A model generated the notes under the pieces. The model saw nothing but the letters and a program-made list of their open reading frames with translations, did no database searches and was not told the origin of the DNA. A DNA stretch of 64,000 bases. It comes from an uncultured Desulfatiglans sp. Its GTDB lineage: Bacteria > Desulfobacterota > DSM-4660 > Desulfatiglandales > Desulfatiglandaceae. Below are positions 43,233 through 52,850 of this stretch, piece after piece. Every line of letters begins with the position of its first letter. Position 1 is the stretch's first letter. The position numbers and the translations under genes were made by a program. The stretch lies in contig LR026961.1 in the NCBI GenBank assembly GCA_900498135.1, forward strand, positions 707,518 through 771,517. The letters run 5' to 3'.

Positions 43233-43575
43233 GAAACGAATTCGGATGGCGAAGCTTTTCAATGGGGTTCAAAGCGGCATCTTCCAGCGCGGACCTTCGT
43301 TTGAAAATCGTTTCAAAATCGCCTTGGGTATGGCAGAGTGTTGTCGAAGAGTACCCTCCCCAAATTGTTTTTTGTTGTTTTTACAGCATATTACGAAACG
43401 CTTTCTCTTTTTGAAGCCCTTTGAATGAAGCTTGCCCGGTGCGCAGGAAACGGGCCTTTCGCGCGTTCGCGACGGGGGCGGGGACGGGCAAGCAGGCGGG
43501 CCGAAGCCGTGGAAGTAAAACGGCGGCGGATGACGGGAATGGATCGTCTGGAAACACCTTCCTTTTCAAGGCTTC

Positions 43576-43586
43576 ATTTCCGGATG
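43576..43586. repeat. Solitary right end of the dispersed element
   Basis: ATTTCCGGATG followed by GAAACGAA matches the right end and flank of copy B exactly (compare 43222-43240). No other part of the element is next to it. It lies just before the ribosome site of the phosphatase gene. Confidence 0.6.
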
Positions 43587-43622
43587 GAAACGAATGAAGG
43601 TTTCTCCTATGGAGTTCGATTG

Positions 43623-45470
43623 ATGCAATCCATCAAAGCGAAGATGCTGCTGTGGTTCGGCCTGACGTTGACCGTGCTGCTGTCGCTGCTCGCGGCCACG
43701 ACCTATTGGCAAGCCAAGGACACCGTGATTGCTCTGACGCGGGAACTGAGCCAGGAGGTGCTCGCCGCGCGATCGGCCGAGCTGAGCCGGCTCATGCAGG
43801 GCTACCTGAGCGATGTCAAGACGTTCGCGAGCCGCAACCTGATCCGGAGGGGAGATTTCGTAGAGATCGGCATGGATCTGCAGAGGAGGGCCAAGGGCAT
43901 CAACCCCGACTATGAAATGCTCTTTTTCGCCGACGCCCAGGGGCGTTTCATCACCACGACGGGCGCCATGGGGGACGTGTCGGACCGGCGTTACGTGAAG
44001 GCCATCATGGAGGAGGGCCGGACCGAGTTCATCAGCGAGCCGGTCATCTCGCGCGCTTCGGGCGAGTACGTCTTCGTGGTGGCCGCCGCCGTGAAAGATG
44101 ATGACGGGAAGCCGATCGGCCTGATCGGCGCAACGGTCCTCCTCAATACCCTGTCGGAGATCGCGGGCTCGATCACCATCGGAGGGAACGGCTTCGGCTG
44201 GGTGGCGGACCACAACGCGCTTGTCATTGCGCACCCGGATCCCAAGATGCGCATGCACTTGAATCTGCTCCGAGCCTCGGAACGCGGGTTCAAAGGGGTG
44301 GAAGAGATCGGGCGGATGGTGACGGAGGGCCGCTCAGGGCTGCGCGCCTTCGAGCGGCCCGACGGGTCGCAGGTGGTGACGATCTTCAACCCGATCCCCA
44401 ACACCCCCGGCTGGGCGATCGGGGTTTCTCTCTACGAGACGGAGCTGATGGGGAGGGCCTACCACCTGATGCGGAACATCATCCTGCTGATGGTGGGAAT
44501 TCTTCTGGCCGTTCTGCTGATGGTCGGTTTCATCTCCGGCCGGATCGCAAAACCCGTGCTCGATCTGAAGAAAGGCGTCGAGGTCGTGGCCTCGGGAAAC
44601 CTCGACCATGTCCTCGACATCCGCACCGGAGACGAAATCGAGGCCCTGTCCGGCGCCTTCAATCAAATGACCGGCGACCTGAAGGAGTATATCCGGAACC
44701 TGCAGCAGGTCACGGCGGACAAGGAGCGCGTGGAAGGGGAGCTTCGGGTGGCCAACAAGATCCAGGCCAGCATGCTGCCGCGCGTCTTCCCTCCTTTCCC
44801 GGATGTCGAACGGCTCGATCTGTACGCCGTCATGGAGCCGGCCAGGGAGGTCGGCGGCGACTTCTACGACTTCTTCCTGCTGGACGATCAGAGGCTGTAC
44901 TTCAGCATCGGGGATGTTTCCGGCAAGGGAGTCCCGGCGGCCCTCTTCATGGTCATCACCATGACCATCCTCAGAAACCAGATGGTCCAAGGCGGTTCCC
45001 TCGAACAGGTGTTCCACCAGACCAACAACATGCTCTGCTCCGAAAACGTGGAGAACATGTTCGTGACGGTCTTCACCGGCCTGCTGGACATCCGGACCGG
45101 TGAGATGGAGTTTGTCAGCGCCGGCCACAACCCGCCGGTCGTCTCCCGCCAGAGCGGAGACTTTTCCACCCTGGATGCGCCAGTCAACCTGGTGCTCGGC
45201 GGCATGGAGGATTATGTGTTCCGGTCCTCGAGAACGATCCTCGAGCCAGGCGATCTGCTGTTCCTCTATACCGACGGCGTCACGGAGGCCATGAACGAGA
45301 AGGGGGAACTCTTCTCCGATGCCCGGATGATCGAGGCGGTCAACGGGCTGAAGGGTGTGGGCGTGCGATCGCTCATCAAAGGCATGCGGGAAGCGGTCGG
45401 GCGGTTCGTCCAGGACGAGCCCGCATCGGACGATGTAACCATGATGGCCCTGACCATCAAGGCAGGGTAA
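43623..45470 (+). CDS. Membrane sensor phosphatase: dCache, HAMP and SpoIIE/PP2C domain
   Basis: The 615-residue protein has a first membrane helix (about residues 8-28), an extracytoplasmic Cache sensor (about 35-275, with DRRYVKAIMEEGRTEFISEP), a second helix (about 285-308), a HAMP linker (GRIAKPVLDLKKGVEVVASG), a short coiled coil and a C-terminal PP2C-type phosphatase. The metal-binding Asp residues are visible in GGDFYDFFLLDD, IGDVSGKGVPAALFM and ASDDVTMM. Such proteins dephosphorylate anti-sigma antagonists in partner-switching systems. No anti-sigma factor or STAS protein adjoins it. GGAG precedes the ATG at 43623. Confidence 0.92.
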   Translation: MQSIKAKMLLWFGLTLTVLLSLLAATTYWQAKDTVIALTRELSQEVLAARSAELSRLMQGYLSDVKTFASRNLIRRGDFVEIGMDLQRRAKGINPDYEMLFFADAQGRFITTTGAMGDVSDRRYVKAIMEEGRTEFISEPVISRASGEYVFVVAAAVKDDDGKPIGLIGATVLLNTLSEIAGSITIGGNGFGWVADHNALVIAHPDPKMRMHLNLLRASERGFKGVEEIGRMVTEGRSGLRAFERPDGSQVVTIFNPIPNTPGWAIGVSLYETELMGRAYHLMRNIILLMVGILLAVLLMVGFISGRIAKPVLDLKKGVEVVASGNLDHVLDIRTGDEIEALSGAFNQMTGDLKEYIRNLQQVTADKERVEGELRVANKIQASMLPRVFPPFPDVERLDLYAVMEPAREVGGDFYDFFLLDDQRLYFSIGDVSGKGVPAALFMVITMTILRNQMVQGGSLEQVFHQTNNMLCSENVENMFVTVFTGLLDIRTGEMEFVSAGHNPPVVSRQSGDFSTLDAPVNLVLGGMEDYVFRSSRTILEPGDLLFLYTDGVTEAMNEKGELFSDARMIEAVNGLKGVGVRSLIKGMREAVGRFVQDEPASDDVTMMALTIKAG

Positions 45471-45540
45471 AGGCATCAAACGCAGCATCACCCAGCTCAA
45501 GCCAGGCATTTTACTGGATCAAAAAAACTGTGAAATTTTC

Positions 45541-45572
45541 TTGACAAGATCCATACTAAACATTTAGTTTGG
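45541..45572 (+). promoter_or_regulatory. Promoter with TetR-type operator upstream of the acid-degradation cluster
   Basis: TTGACA (45541-45546) is followed by a palindrome at 45551-45572, CCAtACTAAA-CA-TTTAGTtTGG, which covers the place of the -10 box (best match TAGTTT at 45565-45570). One pair in 22 bases is imperfect. The site is 66 bases before the acyl-CoA dehydrogenase start. A TetR protein in the same cluster (52851-53537) is the obvious candidate to bind it. Confidence 0.65.
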
Positions 45573-45637
45573 TAACCCTCACCGTTTGCTGTGGATAAAA
45601 GCGCCATCCATAAAATCAGGGTTTTGGGGGTCGAGGG

Positions 45638-46771
45638 ATGGATCCGAGGCTGAATCCCGAAAAGCTGGGGTTGATGGTCAAGGCAAGGGAGTTTGCACGT
45701 GAGCGTTTTACCGACGGATACCGGCTCGACAAGGAAGAGACCTTTCCTGCAGCGATTCACCAGGCTGCGGGCTCAGCCGGGCTGCTCGGGGCTTATATCC
45801 CGAAGGAGTTCGGCGGTCTCGGGGTCGGCTTCCTGGGACACACCCTGATCATGGAAGAGTTCTGGCGGGTGGACCCGGGTATCGGAAACATTCTCCTTGG
45901 CGTCTTCGGGTCGGAGCTGCTGATGTTTTACGGCAGCGACGAACTGAAACGCCGGTGGCTGCCACCCCTCGCCGAAGGCCGCGCGATCAGCTGCTGCGCC
46001 ATCACCGAACCAAACGCGGGGAGCGACATCTTTTCCGTCGCAACCTCCGCCATCCCCTCCAAGGACGGATGGCGGCTCGATGGAACCAAACAGTTCATCA
46101 CCGGCGGAACCCTCGCTGACGTTATTCTCATCCTGGCTGTAAGCGATCCCGGGCAGACGTCCGGGCGTTTTTCCTTCTTCGTAGCCGAAAAGGACTCCGC
46201 AGGGATCTCCAGAGAAAAGATGAAGGGCAAACTCGGCATCCGGGCTTCGGACACGGCGGAGCTCGTTTTCAGGGACCTTTTCGTCCCGGAATCGCACCTT
46301 CTGGGTGAAACCACGGGCGAGGGCTTTTCCCAAGTGATGCATCTGTTCAATATCAACCGCGTCTTCGCCTGCGGCCAGGGGGTCGGGGTGGCTCAGGGGG
46401 CCGTCGACCTTGCAATCGACCACCTGAGGGAGAATCCGCTTCAAGCCGGGAAGCAGACGACCCAATTCAGGCTTGCCGAGATGCTGGCATCGGTTCTGGC
46501 GGCCCGGTCGGCGTATTATTCGGCCGGATGGAAGATCGATCAGGGGGACATCGACCCGGCCGAGGTCGCCATGGCCAAGCTCCTCGCAGGCGAGACCGGA
46601 GTGAGAGTTGCCAGGGATGCCCTCGGCATCGTGGGCATCTATGCGGGGGAGATGACGAAGCGCCTTTCCCGGTTCTACAGGGACGCAAAGATCGTGGAGA
46701 TCTACGAGGGCGCCAAGGATCTCGAAAAGCTGACCATCGCGAGGCAGGTCCTCAAAAGGACGAGGGGATAG
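45638..46771 (+). CDS. Acyl-CoA dehydrogenase
   Basis: The 377-residue flavoprotein has the usual three domains: a helical N-terminus (EFARERFTDGYRLDKEETFP), the mid beta domain (CCAITEPNAGSDIFSVATSA and FITGGTLADV), and the C-terminal helices ending in RFYRDAKIVEIYEGAKDLEKL, in which the Glu of IYEG is the catalytic base. It would oxidise an acyl-CoA to the 2-enoyl-CoA and pass electrons to ETF. It is the first gene behind the palindromic promoter; thiolase follows 61 bases later. Confidence 0.93.
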   Translation: MDPRLNPEKLGLMVKAREFARERFTDGYRLDKEETFPAAIHQAAGSAGLLGAYIPKEFGGLGVGFLGHTLIMEEFWRVDPGIGNILLGVFGSELLMFYGSDELKRRWLPPLAEGRAISCCAITEPNAGSDIFSVATSAIPSKDGWRLDGTKQFITGGTLADVILILAVSDPGQTSGRFSFFVAEKDSAGISREKMKGKLGIRASDTAELVFRDLFVPESHLLGETTGEGFSQVMHLFNINRVFACGQGVGVAQGAVDLAIDHLRENPLQAGKQTTQFRLAEMLASVLAARSAYYSAGWKIDQGDIDPAEVAMAKLLAGETGVRVARDALGIVGIYAGEMTKRLSRFYRDAKIVEIYEGAKDLEKLTIARQVLKRTRG

Positions 46772-46832
46772 GGTTCGCTTTCGCCGTAAACCCTCTCGAT
46801 GCGCTGGTTTTCCATTCAGGAGGCTTTCATCG

Positions 46833-48014
46833 ATGAACACAGACGTCTACCTGGTCTCAGCGGCCCGGTCCGCCATCGGGGATTTCGGAGGAGGGTTCAG
46901 GCCCATCCCCGCCATCGAACTGGTTGCACCCGTGATCGAAGCCGCCGTGGCCCGTGCGGGAGTGCCCAAGGAAGCCATTGAGAAGGTCATCCTGGGAAAC
47001 ACCCTTTCACCGCTCACCCCCAATATCGCCCGCGGGGCAGCCGTCACCTGCGGAATCCCCCCGCAGACACCGGCCTTCTCGATTCATTGCGCCTGCGCCA
47101 GTGCGATGCAGGCGCTGATCAGCGGGGTTTCCGCGCTCATGCTGGGGGAAGCCCGAATCGCCCTGGTGGGGGGAGTGGAATCCATGAGCAATGCACCCTA
47201 CCTCCTGCCGAGCACCCGCTGGGGGCAGCGCCTCAGGCACGCACGGGCGGTGGACCTCCTGTGGTGGGGCATGCAGGAGGATCCCATCATGGGCGGCATG
47301 GGGGCGGCGGCCGACTTCCTGGCTGAGCGGTACCGCATCAGCCGGGAAGAGCAGGACGAACTGGCCTTGTCCTCCCACCGGAGGGCGGCCTCGGCCAGGG
47401 TGAACGGGTATTTCGCGCGGGAGATCGTCCCGATCGAGGTCAAAGACGGAAGGCGGTCCAGGACGATCGATGCGGACGAGCACCCGAGGGCCGAGCTCGG
47501 CATCGAAGACCTGGCAAGGCTCCAGCCGGCCTTTTCAGCCCAGGGCACCGTGACGGCCGGCAACGCCAGCGCCTTGAACGACGGGGCCTCGGCCGTTGTG
47601 CTTGCCACAGGGGACGTCTGCAAGGCATACGGGCTCGAACGCCTTGCAAAGATCGGCCCCTGGTCCATCAAGGCGACGGAGCCACGGCTCACCGGGATCG
47701 CACCCGTGCCGGCCATCCGCGAGGTTGCGGAGTCGGCCGGGCTGGGGCTTTCGGACATCGACCTGGTGGAGATCAACGAAGCCTTCGCCTCCTATTATAT
47801 CGCCTGCGAAAGGGACCTCGGGCTGGACCGGGAAAAGGTGAACGTCAATGGCAGCGGGATCTCCCTCGGGCACCCGGTGGGCGCCACAGGGACCCGGCTG
47901 GTGGTGACGCTTCTTCACGAGATGATGCGCAGGGACACCCCTCTCGGGCTGGCAAGCCTTTGCGCCGGAGGTGGGATGGGGTACGCCATCCTTCTTCGAA
48001 GGGATTTTGGCTGA
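46833..48014 (+). CDS. Acetyl-CoA C-acyltransferase (thiolase)
   Basis: The 393-residue thiolase has the nucleophilic Cys in [14 protein letters not shown], the [10 protein letters not shown] segment, [19 protein letters not shown] with the active-site His, and a C-terminal [13 protein letters not shown] with the second Cys. It cleaves 3-ketoacyl-CoA with CoA, the last step of beta-oxidation, or runs in reverse. The surroundings (dehydrogenases, synthetases, uptake system) favour degradation. Confidence 0.93.
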   Translation: MNTDVYLVSAARSAIGDFGGGFRPIPAIELVAPVIEAAVARAGVPKEAIEKVILGNTLSPLTPNIARGAAVTCGIPPQTPAFSIHCACASAMQALISGVSALMLGEARIALVGGVESMSNAPYLLPSTRWGQRLRHARAVDLLWWGMQEDPIMGGMGAAADFLAERYRISREEQDELALSSHRRAASARVNGYFAREIVPIEVKDGRRSRTIDADEHPRAELGIEDLARLQPAFSAQGTVTAGNASALNDGASAVVLATGDVCKAYGLERLAKIGPWSIKATEPRLTGIAPVPAIREVAESAGLGLSDIDLVEINEAFASYYIACERDLGLDREKVNVNGSGISLGHPVGATGTRLVVTLLHEMMRRDTPLGLASLCAGGGMGYAILLRRDFG

Positions 48015-48088
48015 GCATCGAACGGAAGCAAGCGTTTTGGCAAGGGGTTGATGGGTCGGATCGCCAATCATGCAAGGAGGTTGGAAAG

Positions 48089-49234
48089 ATGAAGAGAGGA
48101 AGATGTATCGTGGCCGTCCTGTTGTTTGGCATATTTGCGCTTCACACGGGCCTCGGCCTTGCCGCCGAGAAGGTGAAGATCGGTACGCTGCTCTCGACAA
48201 GCGGGCGTTTCGCCTTCCTTGGAGACCCTGAGCAAAAGGGGGTCGAGCTGGCCTTCGAGGAGATCAATGCCGCCGGGGGGGTCCTCGGGAAGCAGATCGA
48301 GCTTGTCTCCTACGATGACGAAGGAAACCCCGGCAAGGCGGCCAACCTCATCGACCGCCTCATCAGCAATGACCTGGCGGTGGGAATTGTCGGGGCCTCC
48401 ACGTCCGGGACCATCAATGTCGCGGCTACCGCGGTGGAAAAAGCCGGCATCCCGATGTTTTACATCTCGGGGAACTCCGCCCTGTGCAAAGGGAAAAAAT
48501 GGGTGTTCAACGCCGCTCCCGCCGATGAACTGGATGCCGAAGGCATGATCGACTTTATCAAGGACAACCTCAAGCTGAACGTGATCGGGATCATCCACGA
48601 CGCCAACGAATATGGGACCCGTTCGACGGAGTCGTTTCTGGAACTGATCGGCAAGCGCGCCCCCGGCATCAAGATCGCGGGCGTCGAGAAATACCAGTCC
48701 TCCGACCGTGACATGAGCGCGCAGCTCATCAACCTCAAGAACGCCGGGTCGCAGTGCATCGTCATCTGGGGCGTGGGTTTTGCGCCGGCGGTCATTGTCA
48801 AAAACTGGCACCAGCTCGGGATGAAGGACATCCGGCTGATGGGCGGAGCCGGCATGGGGTCCCACAAGATGATCGAATCGCTGGGAGAAGCCGGGGAAGG
48901 CCTTCTCTTCAACACGGTCCTGAACTACGGAGCGCCCAATGAGCGGGAACAGGCCTTCATCGACCACTACAAAAAGAAATTCGGGGCCATCCCGCCGACC
49001 TTCGCCGCCGTGGGGTATGACGCGGCCTACCTCTTGGCAGAGGCCCTGAAAACCGCCGCCGGGGACGCCGACCGGCTGGCCGACGCCGTCTCCGGCATCC
49101 GGGGCTTCCAGGGGGTGCAGGGGACCTTCGATTTCTCGGAGAACCGCTGCAACGGCCTCCTGCCGGGATGCTACGTGATGGCGGTGGTCAAGAACCAGGA
49201 CTACTACCCCGCGGAAAAGGTCTACCCCAGATAG
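48089..49234 (+). CDS. Branched-chain amino-acid-type ABC transporter substrate-binding protein
   Basis: The 381-residue protein has a signal peptide (about 1-26, ending GLGLAA) and the LivK/type I periplasmic-binding fold: VKIGTLLSTSGRFAFLGDPEQKG, VELAFEEINAAGGVLGKQIEL, and VGIVGASTSGTINVAATAVEKAGIP. The ATG at 48089 follows AAGGAGG. It stands at the head of a complete five-gene transporter. Given the beta-oxidation genes around it, an organic or aromatic acid is a likelier ligand than leucine (inference). Confidence 0.93.
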   Translation: MKRGRCIVAVLLFGIFALHTGLGLAAEKVKIGTLLSTSGRFAFLGDPEQKGVELAFEEINAAGGVLGKQIELVSYDDEGNPGKAANLIDRLISNDLAVGIVGASTSGTINVAATAVEKAGIPMFYISGNSALCKGKKWVFNAAPADELDAEGMIDFIKDNLKLNVIGIIHDANEYGTRSTESFLELIGKRAPGIKIAGVEKYQSSDRDMSAQLINLKNAGSQCIVIWGVGFAPAVIVKNWHQLGMKDIRLMGGAGMGSHKMIESLGEAGEGLLFNTVLNYGAPNEREQAFIDHYKKKFGAIPPTFAAVGYDAAYLLAEALKTAAGDADRLADAVSGIRGFQGVQGTFDFSENRCNGLLPGCYVMAVVKNQDYYPAEKVYPR

Positions 49235-49372
49235 CGGGCCACCATGCACCGCAGGACTGCCGACTGCGCCTCGACAGGGGCTCGGGCGGGGATTCATTCC
49301 GGTCCTGCGGGAGGTGGAATATCCGCCGGACGAAACAGGGAATCCCGGGCGAAACCGGACAGGTGACGTGAC

Positions 49373-50248
49373 ATGATCGATTTCTGCCAGTTCATGGTCA
49401 GCGGGCTCACCATTGGGAGCGTCTACGCCCTCATCGCCATGGGCTACTACCTGATCTTCGTCTCGACCCACGTGATTAATTTCGCCCAGGGGGCCCTGGC
49501 CCAACTGGGGGGGATCATGGCGTTGAGCCTGCTCCTCACCTGGCGGATCCCCTACCTCTTCGTGTTCTTTCTGACCTTCTTCGCAACAGCCGTGATCGGC
49601 ATGCTGTTCAAAGTGCTGCTGGTCTCTCCAGCCGGGCGCACCGGGGTGCTCTCCAGCATCCTCATGACGGTGGGGGGCTTCATCTTCTTCGAACAGATCA
49701 TCTACGTCTTCTGGACCAAGGACGAACTGCTGTTCCCGCCGATCTCCGGGGAAACTCCGCTCAACATCGGCGGCGTGATGATTCTGCCGCAGGCCGTCTG
49801 GATCATGGCGATCGCCGTGGGACTCTTCCTGCTGCTCTGGCTGTTCTTCACCCGAACTATCTACGGCTCCGCCATCATGGCCGCGGCGGAAAAGCCGGAA
49901 GCCGCAAGGATCGTCGGGATCAACGTCAAGAGCATGACGTCGATGGCCTGGGCCCTCGCCACCGGGCTTTCCGGGCTCGCCGGCATCCTCATCGCGCCGA
50001 TCACCTTTGCGGGAGGAAGCCTGGCGACCGAAATGGGCATCAAGGGATTTGTGGCGGTCATCCTCGGGGGCATCACCCATTCGATGGGCGCCATCGTCGG
50101 TGGGCTGCTGCTCGGCGTCATAGAAAGCCTCACCACCGGGTACCTCTCCAGCGCCTTCAAGGACGCCATCAGTTTCGGCCTCCTCATCGCGATTCTTGCC
50201 TTCCGCCCGGAAGGCCTCCTGGGCGGCAGGAAGCGGGAAAAAGTCTGA
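49373..50248 (+). CDS. ABC transporter permease, LivH type
   Basis: The 291-residue protein has about eight membrane helices and LivH motifs: SGLTIGSVYALIAMGYYLIF, HVINFAQGALAQLGG, and MAAAEKPEAARIVGINVKSM, the coupling loop that contacts the ATPases. It forms half of the inner-membrane channel with the LivM-type protein that starts six bases later. Confidence 0.93.
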   Translation: MIDFCQFMVSGLTIGSVYALIAMGYYLIFVSTHVINFAQGALAQLGGIMALSLLLTWRIPYLFVFFLTFFATAVIGMLFKVLLVSPAGRTGVLSSILMTVGGFIFFEQIIYVFWTKDELLFPPISGETPLNIGGVMILPQAVWIMAIAVGLFLLLWLFFTRTIYGSAIMAAAEKPEAARIVGINVKSMTSMAWALATGLSGLAGILIAPITFAGGSLATEMGIKGFVAVILGGITHSMGAIVGGLLLGVIESLTTGYLSSAFKDAISFGLLIAILAFRPEGLLGGRKREKV

Positions 50249-50253
50249 GCGAT

Positions 50254-51243
50254 ATGAAAAGAACCGCAGGAATCCAACCGTTTTGGCTGCTGGCCGTGAT
50301 CGCCGTGAGCGTTCTGCCCTTTTGCGGCCTGGGCACCTACACCCTCCAGATCCTGACGCTGGCGGGCATCAACGCCGCCGTAGCGATCGGGTTGAATCTC
50401 GTGCTGGGCACCGCCGGACAGATCTCCCTGGGACAGGCTGCCTTCGTCGGCATCGGCGCCTACACCACGGCGCGTCTGATGACGGGAGCGGGGGTCTCTT
50501 TCTGGCTCGCCATGCCGGCGGGCGGCGCGCTGGCCGGGCTGATCGGCGCGGCGCTGGGCTACCTGGCCCTGCGCTTTCAGGGGCATTATCTCGCCATGAT
50601 CACGCTGTGCTTCGGCTTGATCATGCACATCTTCTTTCTGGAATTCCCGTTCCTCACGGGTGGAGCGGCAGGCATCGCCAACATCCCTTATGCCGGCATC
50701 CTGGAGCACGCGATCGACAACGGCAGGGACGCCCTTTTCAAAACGTTCCACCTCTCCTGGTTCCTCGTGCTGCTCGTATACTGGCTGCTCAACAACCTGA
50801 CCCACCTGGGCTCGGGCAGGGCCCTGGCCGCGCTGCGCGACGACCCGATCGCCGCGGAGTCCGTGGGGGTCCCCACCGCTGTCTACAAGGTGCAGGCCTT
50901 TACCGTCTCGGCCGTGGCCGCCGGGCTTGCCGGCGGCGTCTACGCGGTGCACACCCACTATGTCGGGCCCGAGTTGTTCGGGGTCGGGGCCTCCCTGGAG
51001 TTTCTGATCATCGTGGTCATCGGCGGGTTGGGGAGCCCGGTCGGGGCCATCCTCGGCGCTCTCCTCATGGCCGTTCTCCCGGAATTGATGCGAAGCTACG
51101 AGGAGTACCGGCTTCTTTTTTTCGCAATGATCCTGATGGTGATCGTCGTGGCGGCCCCGGGCGGATTATGGGGAGGCCTATCCACCGGTGTCGTGAGAAT
51201 AGGTTCGGCGCTGCGAAGAAGGTTCGGGACCGGAGGGGCCTGA
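50254..51243 (+). CDS. ABC transporter permease, LivM type
   Basis: The 329-residue permease has about nine helices and the LivM pattern: AAVAIGLNLVLGTAGQISLG, QAAFVGIGAYTTA, LALRFQGHYLAMITLCFGL and the coupling helix ALAALRDDPIAAESVGV. It pairs with the LivH-type permease. The next gene starts 84 bases after its stop. Confidence 0.93.
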   Translation: MKRTAGIQPFWLLAVIAVSVLPFCGLGTYTLQILTLAGINAAVAIGLNLVLGTAGQISLGQAAFVGIGAYTTARLMTGAGVSFWLAMPAGGALAGLIGAALGYLALRFQGHYLAMITLCFGLIMHIFFLEFPFLTGGAAGIANIPYAGILEHAIDNGRDALFKTFHLSWFLVLLVYWLLNNLTHLGSGRALAALRDDPIAAESVGVPTAVYKVQAFTVSAVAAGLAGGVYAVHTHYVGPELFGVGASLEFLIIVVIGGLGSPVGAILGALLMAVLPELMRSYEEYRLLFFAMILMVIVVAAPGGLWGGLSTGVVRIGSALRRRFGTGGA

Positions 51244-51327
51244 ACATGACTCCGATCTTCAGGCATTCGGAGCCATCCGGGCGGAACGACAGACCGGGGA
51301 AAACCGTCGCGGTCTAACGGGGGGCAA

Positions 51328-52095
51328 GTGGATCTTCTGTCTGCGAAACGGCTGAGCAGGAAATTCGGGGGGCTGTGGGCGCTCTACGGCGTGTCCTTCG
51401 CTGTGAGGGAGGGGGAGATCGCCGGCGTGATCGGGCCCAACGGAGCGGGTAAAACCACGCTTTTCAACTGTCTGAGCGGCCTCGACTACGCCACGGAGGG
51501 CGGCATCCTTCACCGCGGGCATGACATCACCCGGCTGACGCCGCACCAGGTGGTCAAACGGGGGATCGTCCGGACCTTCCAGACGACCCGGGTGTTCAAA
51601 CGACTGACGGTCAGGGAAAACGTCATGGTGGGGCTGCATCTCCATTCCCGGAGCAACCTGCTGGTCGATATGATCCGCCTGCCCGGCGCGGTCCGGGAAG
51701 ACCGGCGGGAGGCGGAGGAGGCAATGACGCTGCTGGAGGCCGTGCGGCTTGCCGATCAGGCCGACAAGCCAGCCGACGAGCTCACCCTCTCCCAGGCGCG
51801 AAGGATGGAGCTGGCCCGCGCCCTGGCCACCGACCCTGAGCTTCTCCTGCTGGATGAACCCGGCGCCGGCCTCGACGAGCAGGAGCGGGACGAACTGGGA
51901 GCCCTTCTGAGGGACGTCCACAACAGGGGCGTCACCCTGATGGTCATCGAGCACGACATCGGTTTCATGGTGAACCTGTGCACCCGGATCATCGTGCTGA
52001 ACTACGGCAAGGTCATTGCGAGCGGCACCCCTTTGGAGATCCAGCAGGACAAGCAGGTCCTGGAGGCCTATCTTGGTGAAGAAGACGCCGACTGA
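51328..52095 (+). CDS. ABC transporter ATP-binding protein, LivG type
   Basis: The 255-residue ATPase has Walker A GPNGAGKTTLFN, the LivG insertion region (GIVRTFQTTRVFKRLTVRENV), Walker B ELLLLDEPGAGL and the switch His in VIEHDIGFM. The signature reads LTLSQARRMELARAL, without the usual Gly-Gln run of LSYGQQR, a modest departure. It starts with GTG after GGGGG. Its end overlaps the LivF-type gene. Confidence 0.92.
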   Translation: MDLLSAKRLSRKFGGLWALYGVSFAVREGEIAGVIGPNGAGKTTLFNCLSGLDYATEGGILHRGHDITRLTPHQVVKRGIVRTFQTTRVFKRLTVRENVMVGLHLHSRSNLLVDMIRLPGAVREDRREAEEAMTLLEAVRLADQADKPADELTLSQARRMELARALATDPELLLLDEPGAGLDEQERDELGALLRDVHNRGVTLMVIEHDIGFMVNLCTRIIVLNYGKVIASGTPLEIQQDKQVLEAYLGEEDAD

Positions 52096-52828
52096 CATCC
52101 CGGTCCTGGAAGTGAAGACGCTCAACGCCGGCTACGGAAAGATGAACATCCTCGCCGGGCTGGATCTCTTGGTCAGGGAAGGCGAATCGGTCGCCCTCGT
52201 GGGAACGAACGGGAGCGGGAAGACGACCTTCCTCAAAGTCGTCTCGGGCTTCCTCCGCCCGACGGCGGGGTCGATCCGGTTCCTGGGCGCAGATATCTCG
52301 AAGGTCCCTCCGGAAAAAAGGGTGGGCCTCGGCATCGCCCATGTCCCGGAATCGCGGGAAATATTCGCCAGACAGAGCGTGCTGGCCAACCTCAGACTCG
52401 GCGCCTACCTGAGGATCAGAAAAGGCGGAGATCCGGACGTCCAGAAGGATCTGCAAAGGATGACGGAAATCTTCCCCGTCTTCTCGAGGCGCCTGCGCCA
52501 GGCGGCAGGCACCCTGTCCGGGGGGGAGCAGCAGATGCTGGCCATAGGGCGCGCCCTCATGAGCCAGCCGAGACTGCTTCTGCTGGACGAGCCCTCGACG
52601 GGGCTAGCGCCGCTCGTTGTGAAGGAAATCTTCAGGATCCTCAGGGCCCTCATCCTGGACATGAACCTGAACCTCCTGCTGGTGGAACAGAACACCCGGC
52701 TGGCATTGAAAACCGTGAATCGCGGATATCTTCTCGAAAGGGGGCGGCTCGTCAGAGAAGACGGATCCCTGGAACTCCTGGAGTATCTCAATGCGGCAGG
52801 GTTCACTCACGCCGGAGTCAACGGATAG
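52076..52828 (+). CDS. ABC transporter ATP-binding protein, LivF type
   Basis: The 250-residue ATPase has Walker A GTNGSGKTTFLK, signature LSGGEQQMLAIGRAL, Walker B LLLLDEPSTGLAPL and the switch region LLVEQNTRLAL. The start is a GTG (or the TTG just before) inside the end of the LivG-type gene, after GGAGG. It completes a LivKHMGF-type set. The TetR gene begins 22 bases later. Confidence 0.92.
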   Translation: MKKTPTDIPVLEVKTLNAGYGKMNILAGLDLLVREGESVALVGTNGSGKTTFLKVVSGFLRPTAGSIRFLGADISKVPPEKRVGLGIAHVPESREIFARQSVLANLRLGAYLRIRKGGDPDVQKDLQRMTEIFPVFSRRLRQAAGTLSGGEQQMLAIGRALMSQPRLLLLDEPSTGLAPLVVKEIFRILRALILDMNLNLLLVEQNTRLALKTVNRGYLLERGRLVREDGSLELLEYLNAAGFTHAGVNG

Positions 52829-52850
52829 GCTGCAAAAAAGGAAAGATTCC

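Larger units (their letters stand above)
42874..43622. other. Divergent gap of 749 bp between the MFS and phosphatase genes
   Basis: The gap contains copy B of the dispersed element (43015-43232) and a lone right end, ATTTCCGGATG, at 43576-43586, only 37 bases before the phosphatase start. I see no gene. Confidence 0.6.

Noticed and set aside
43425-43622. N-terminal extension of the SpoIIE phosphatase frame
   Set aside because: The upstream 66 codons overlap a piece of the dispersed element and lack a ribosome site, while the ATG at 43623 has one and is followed by a membrane helix.
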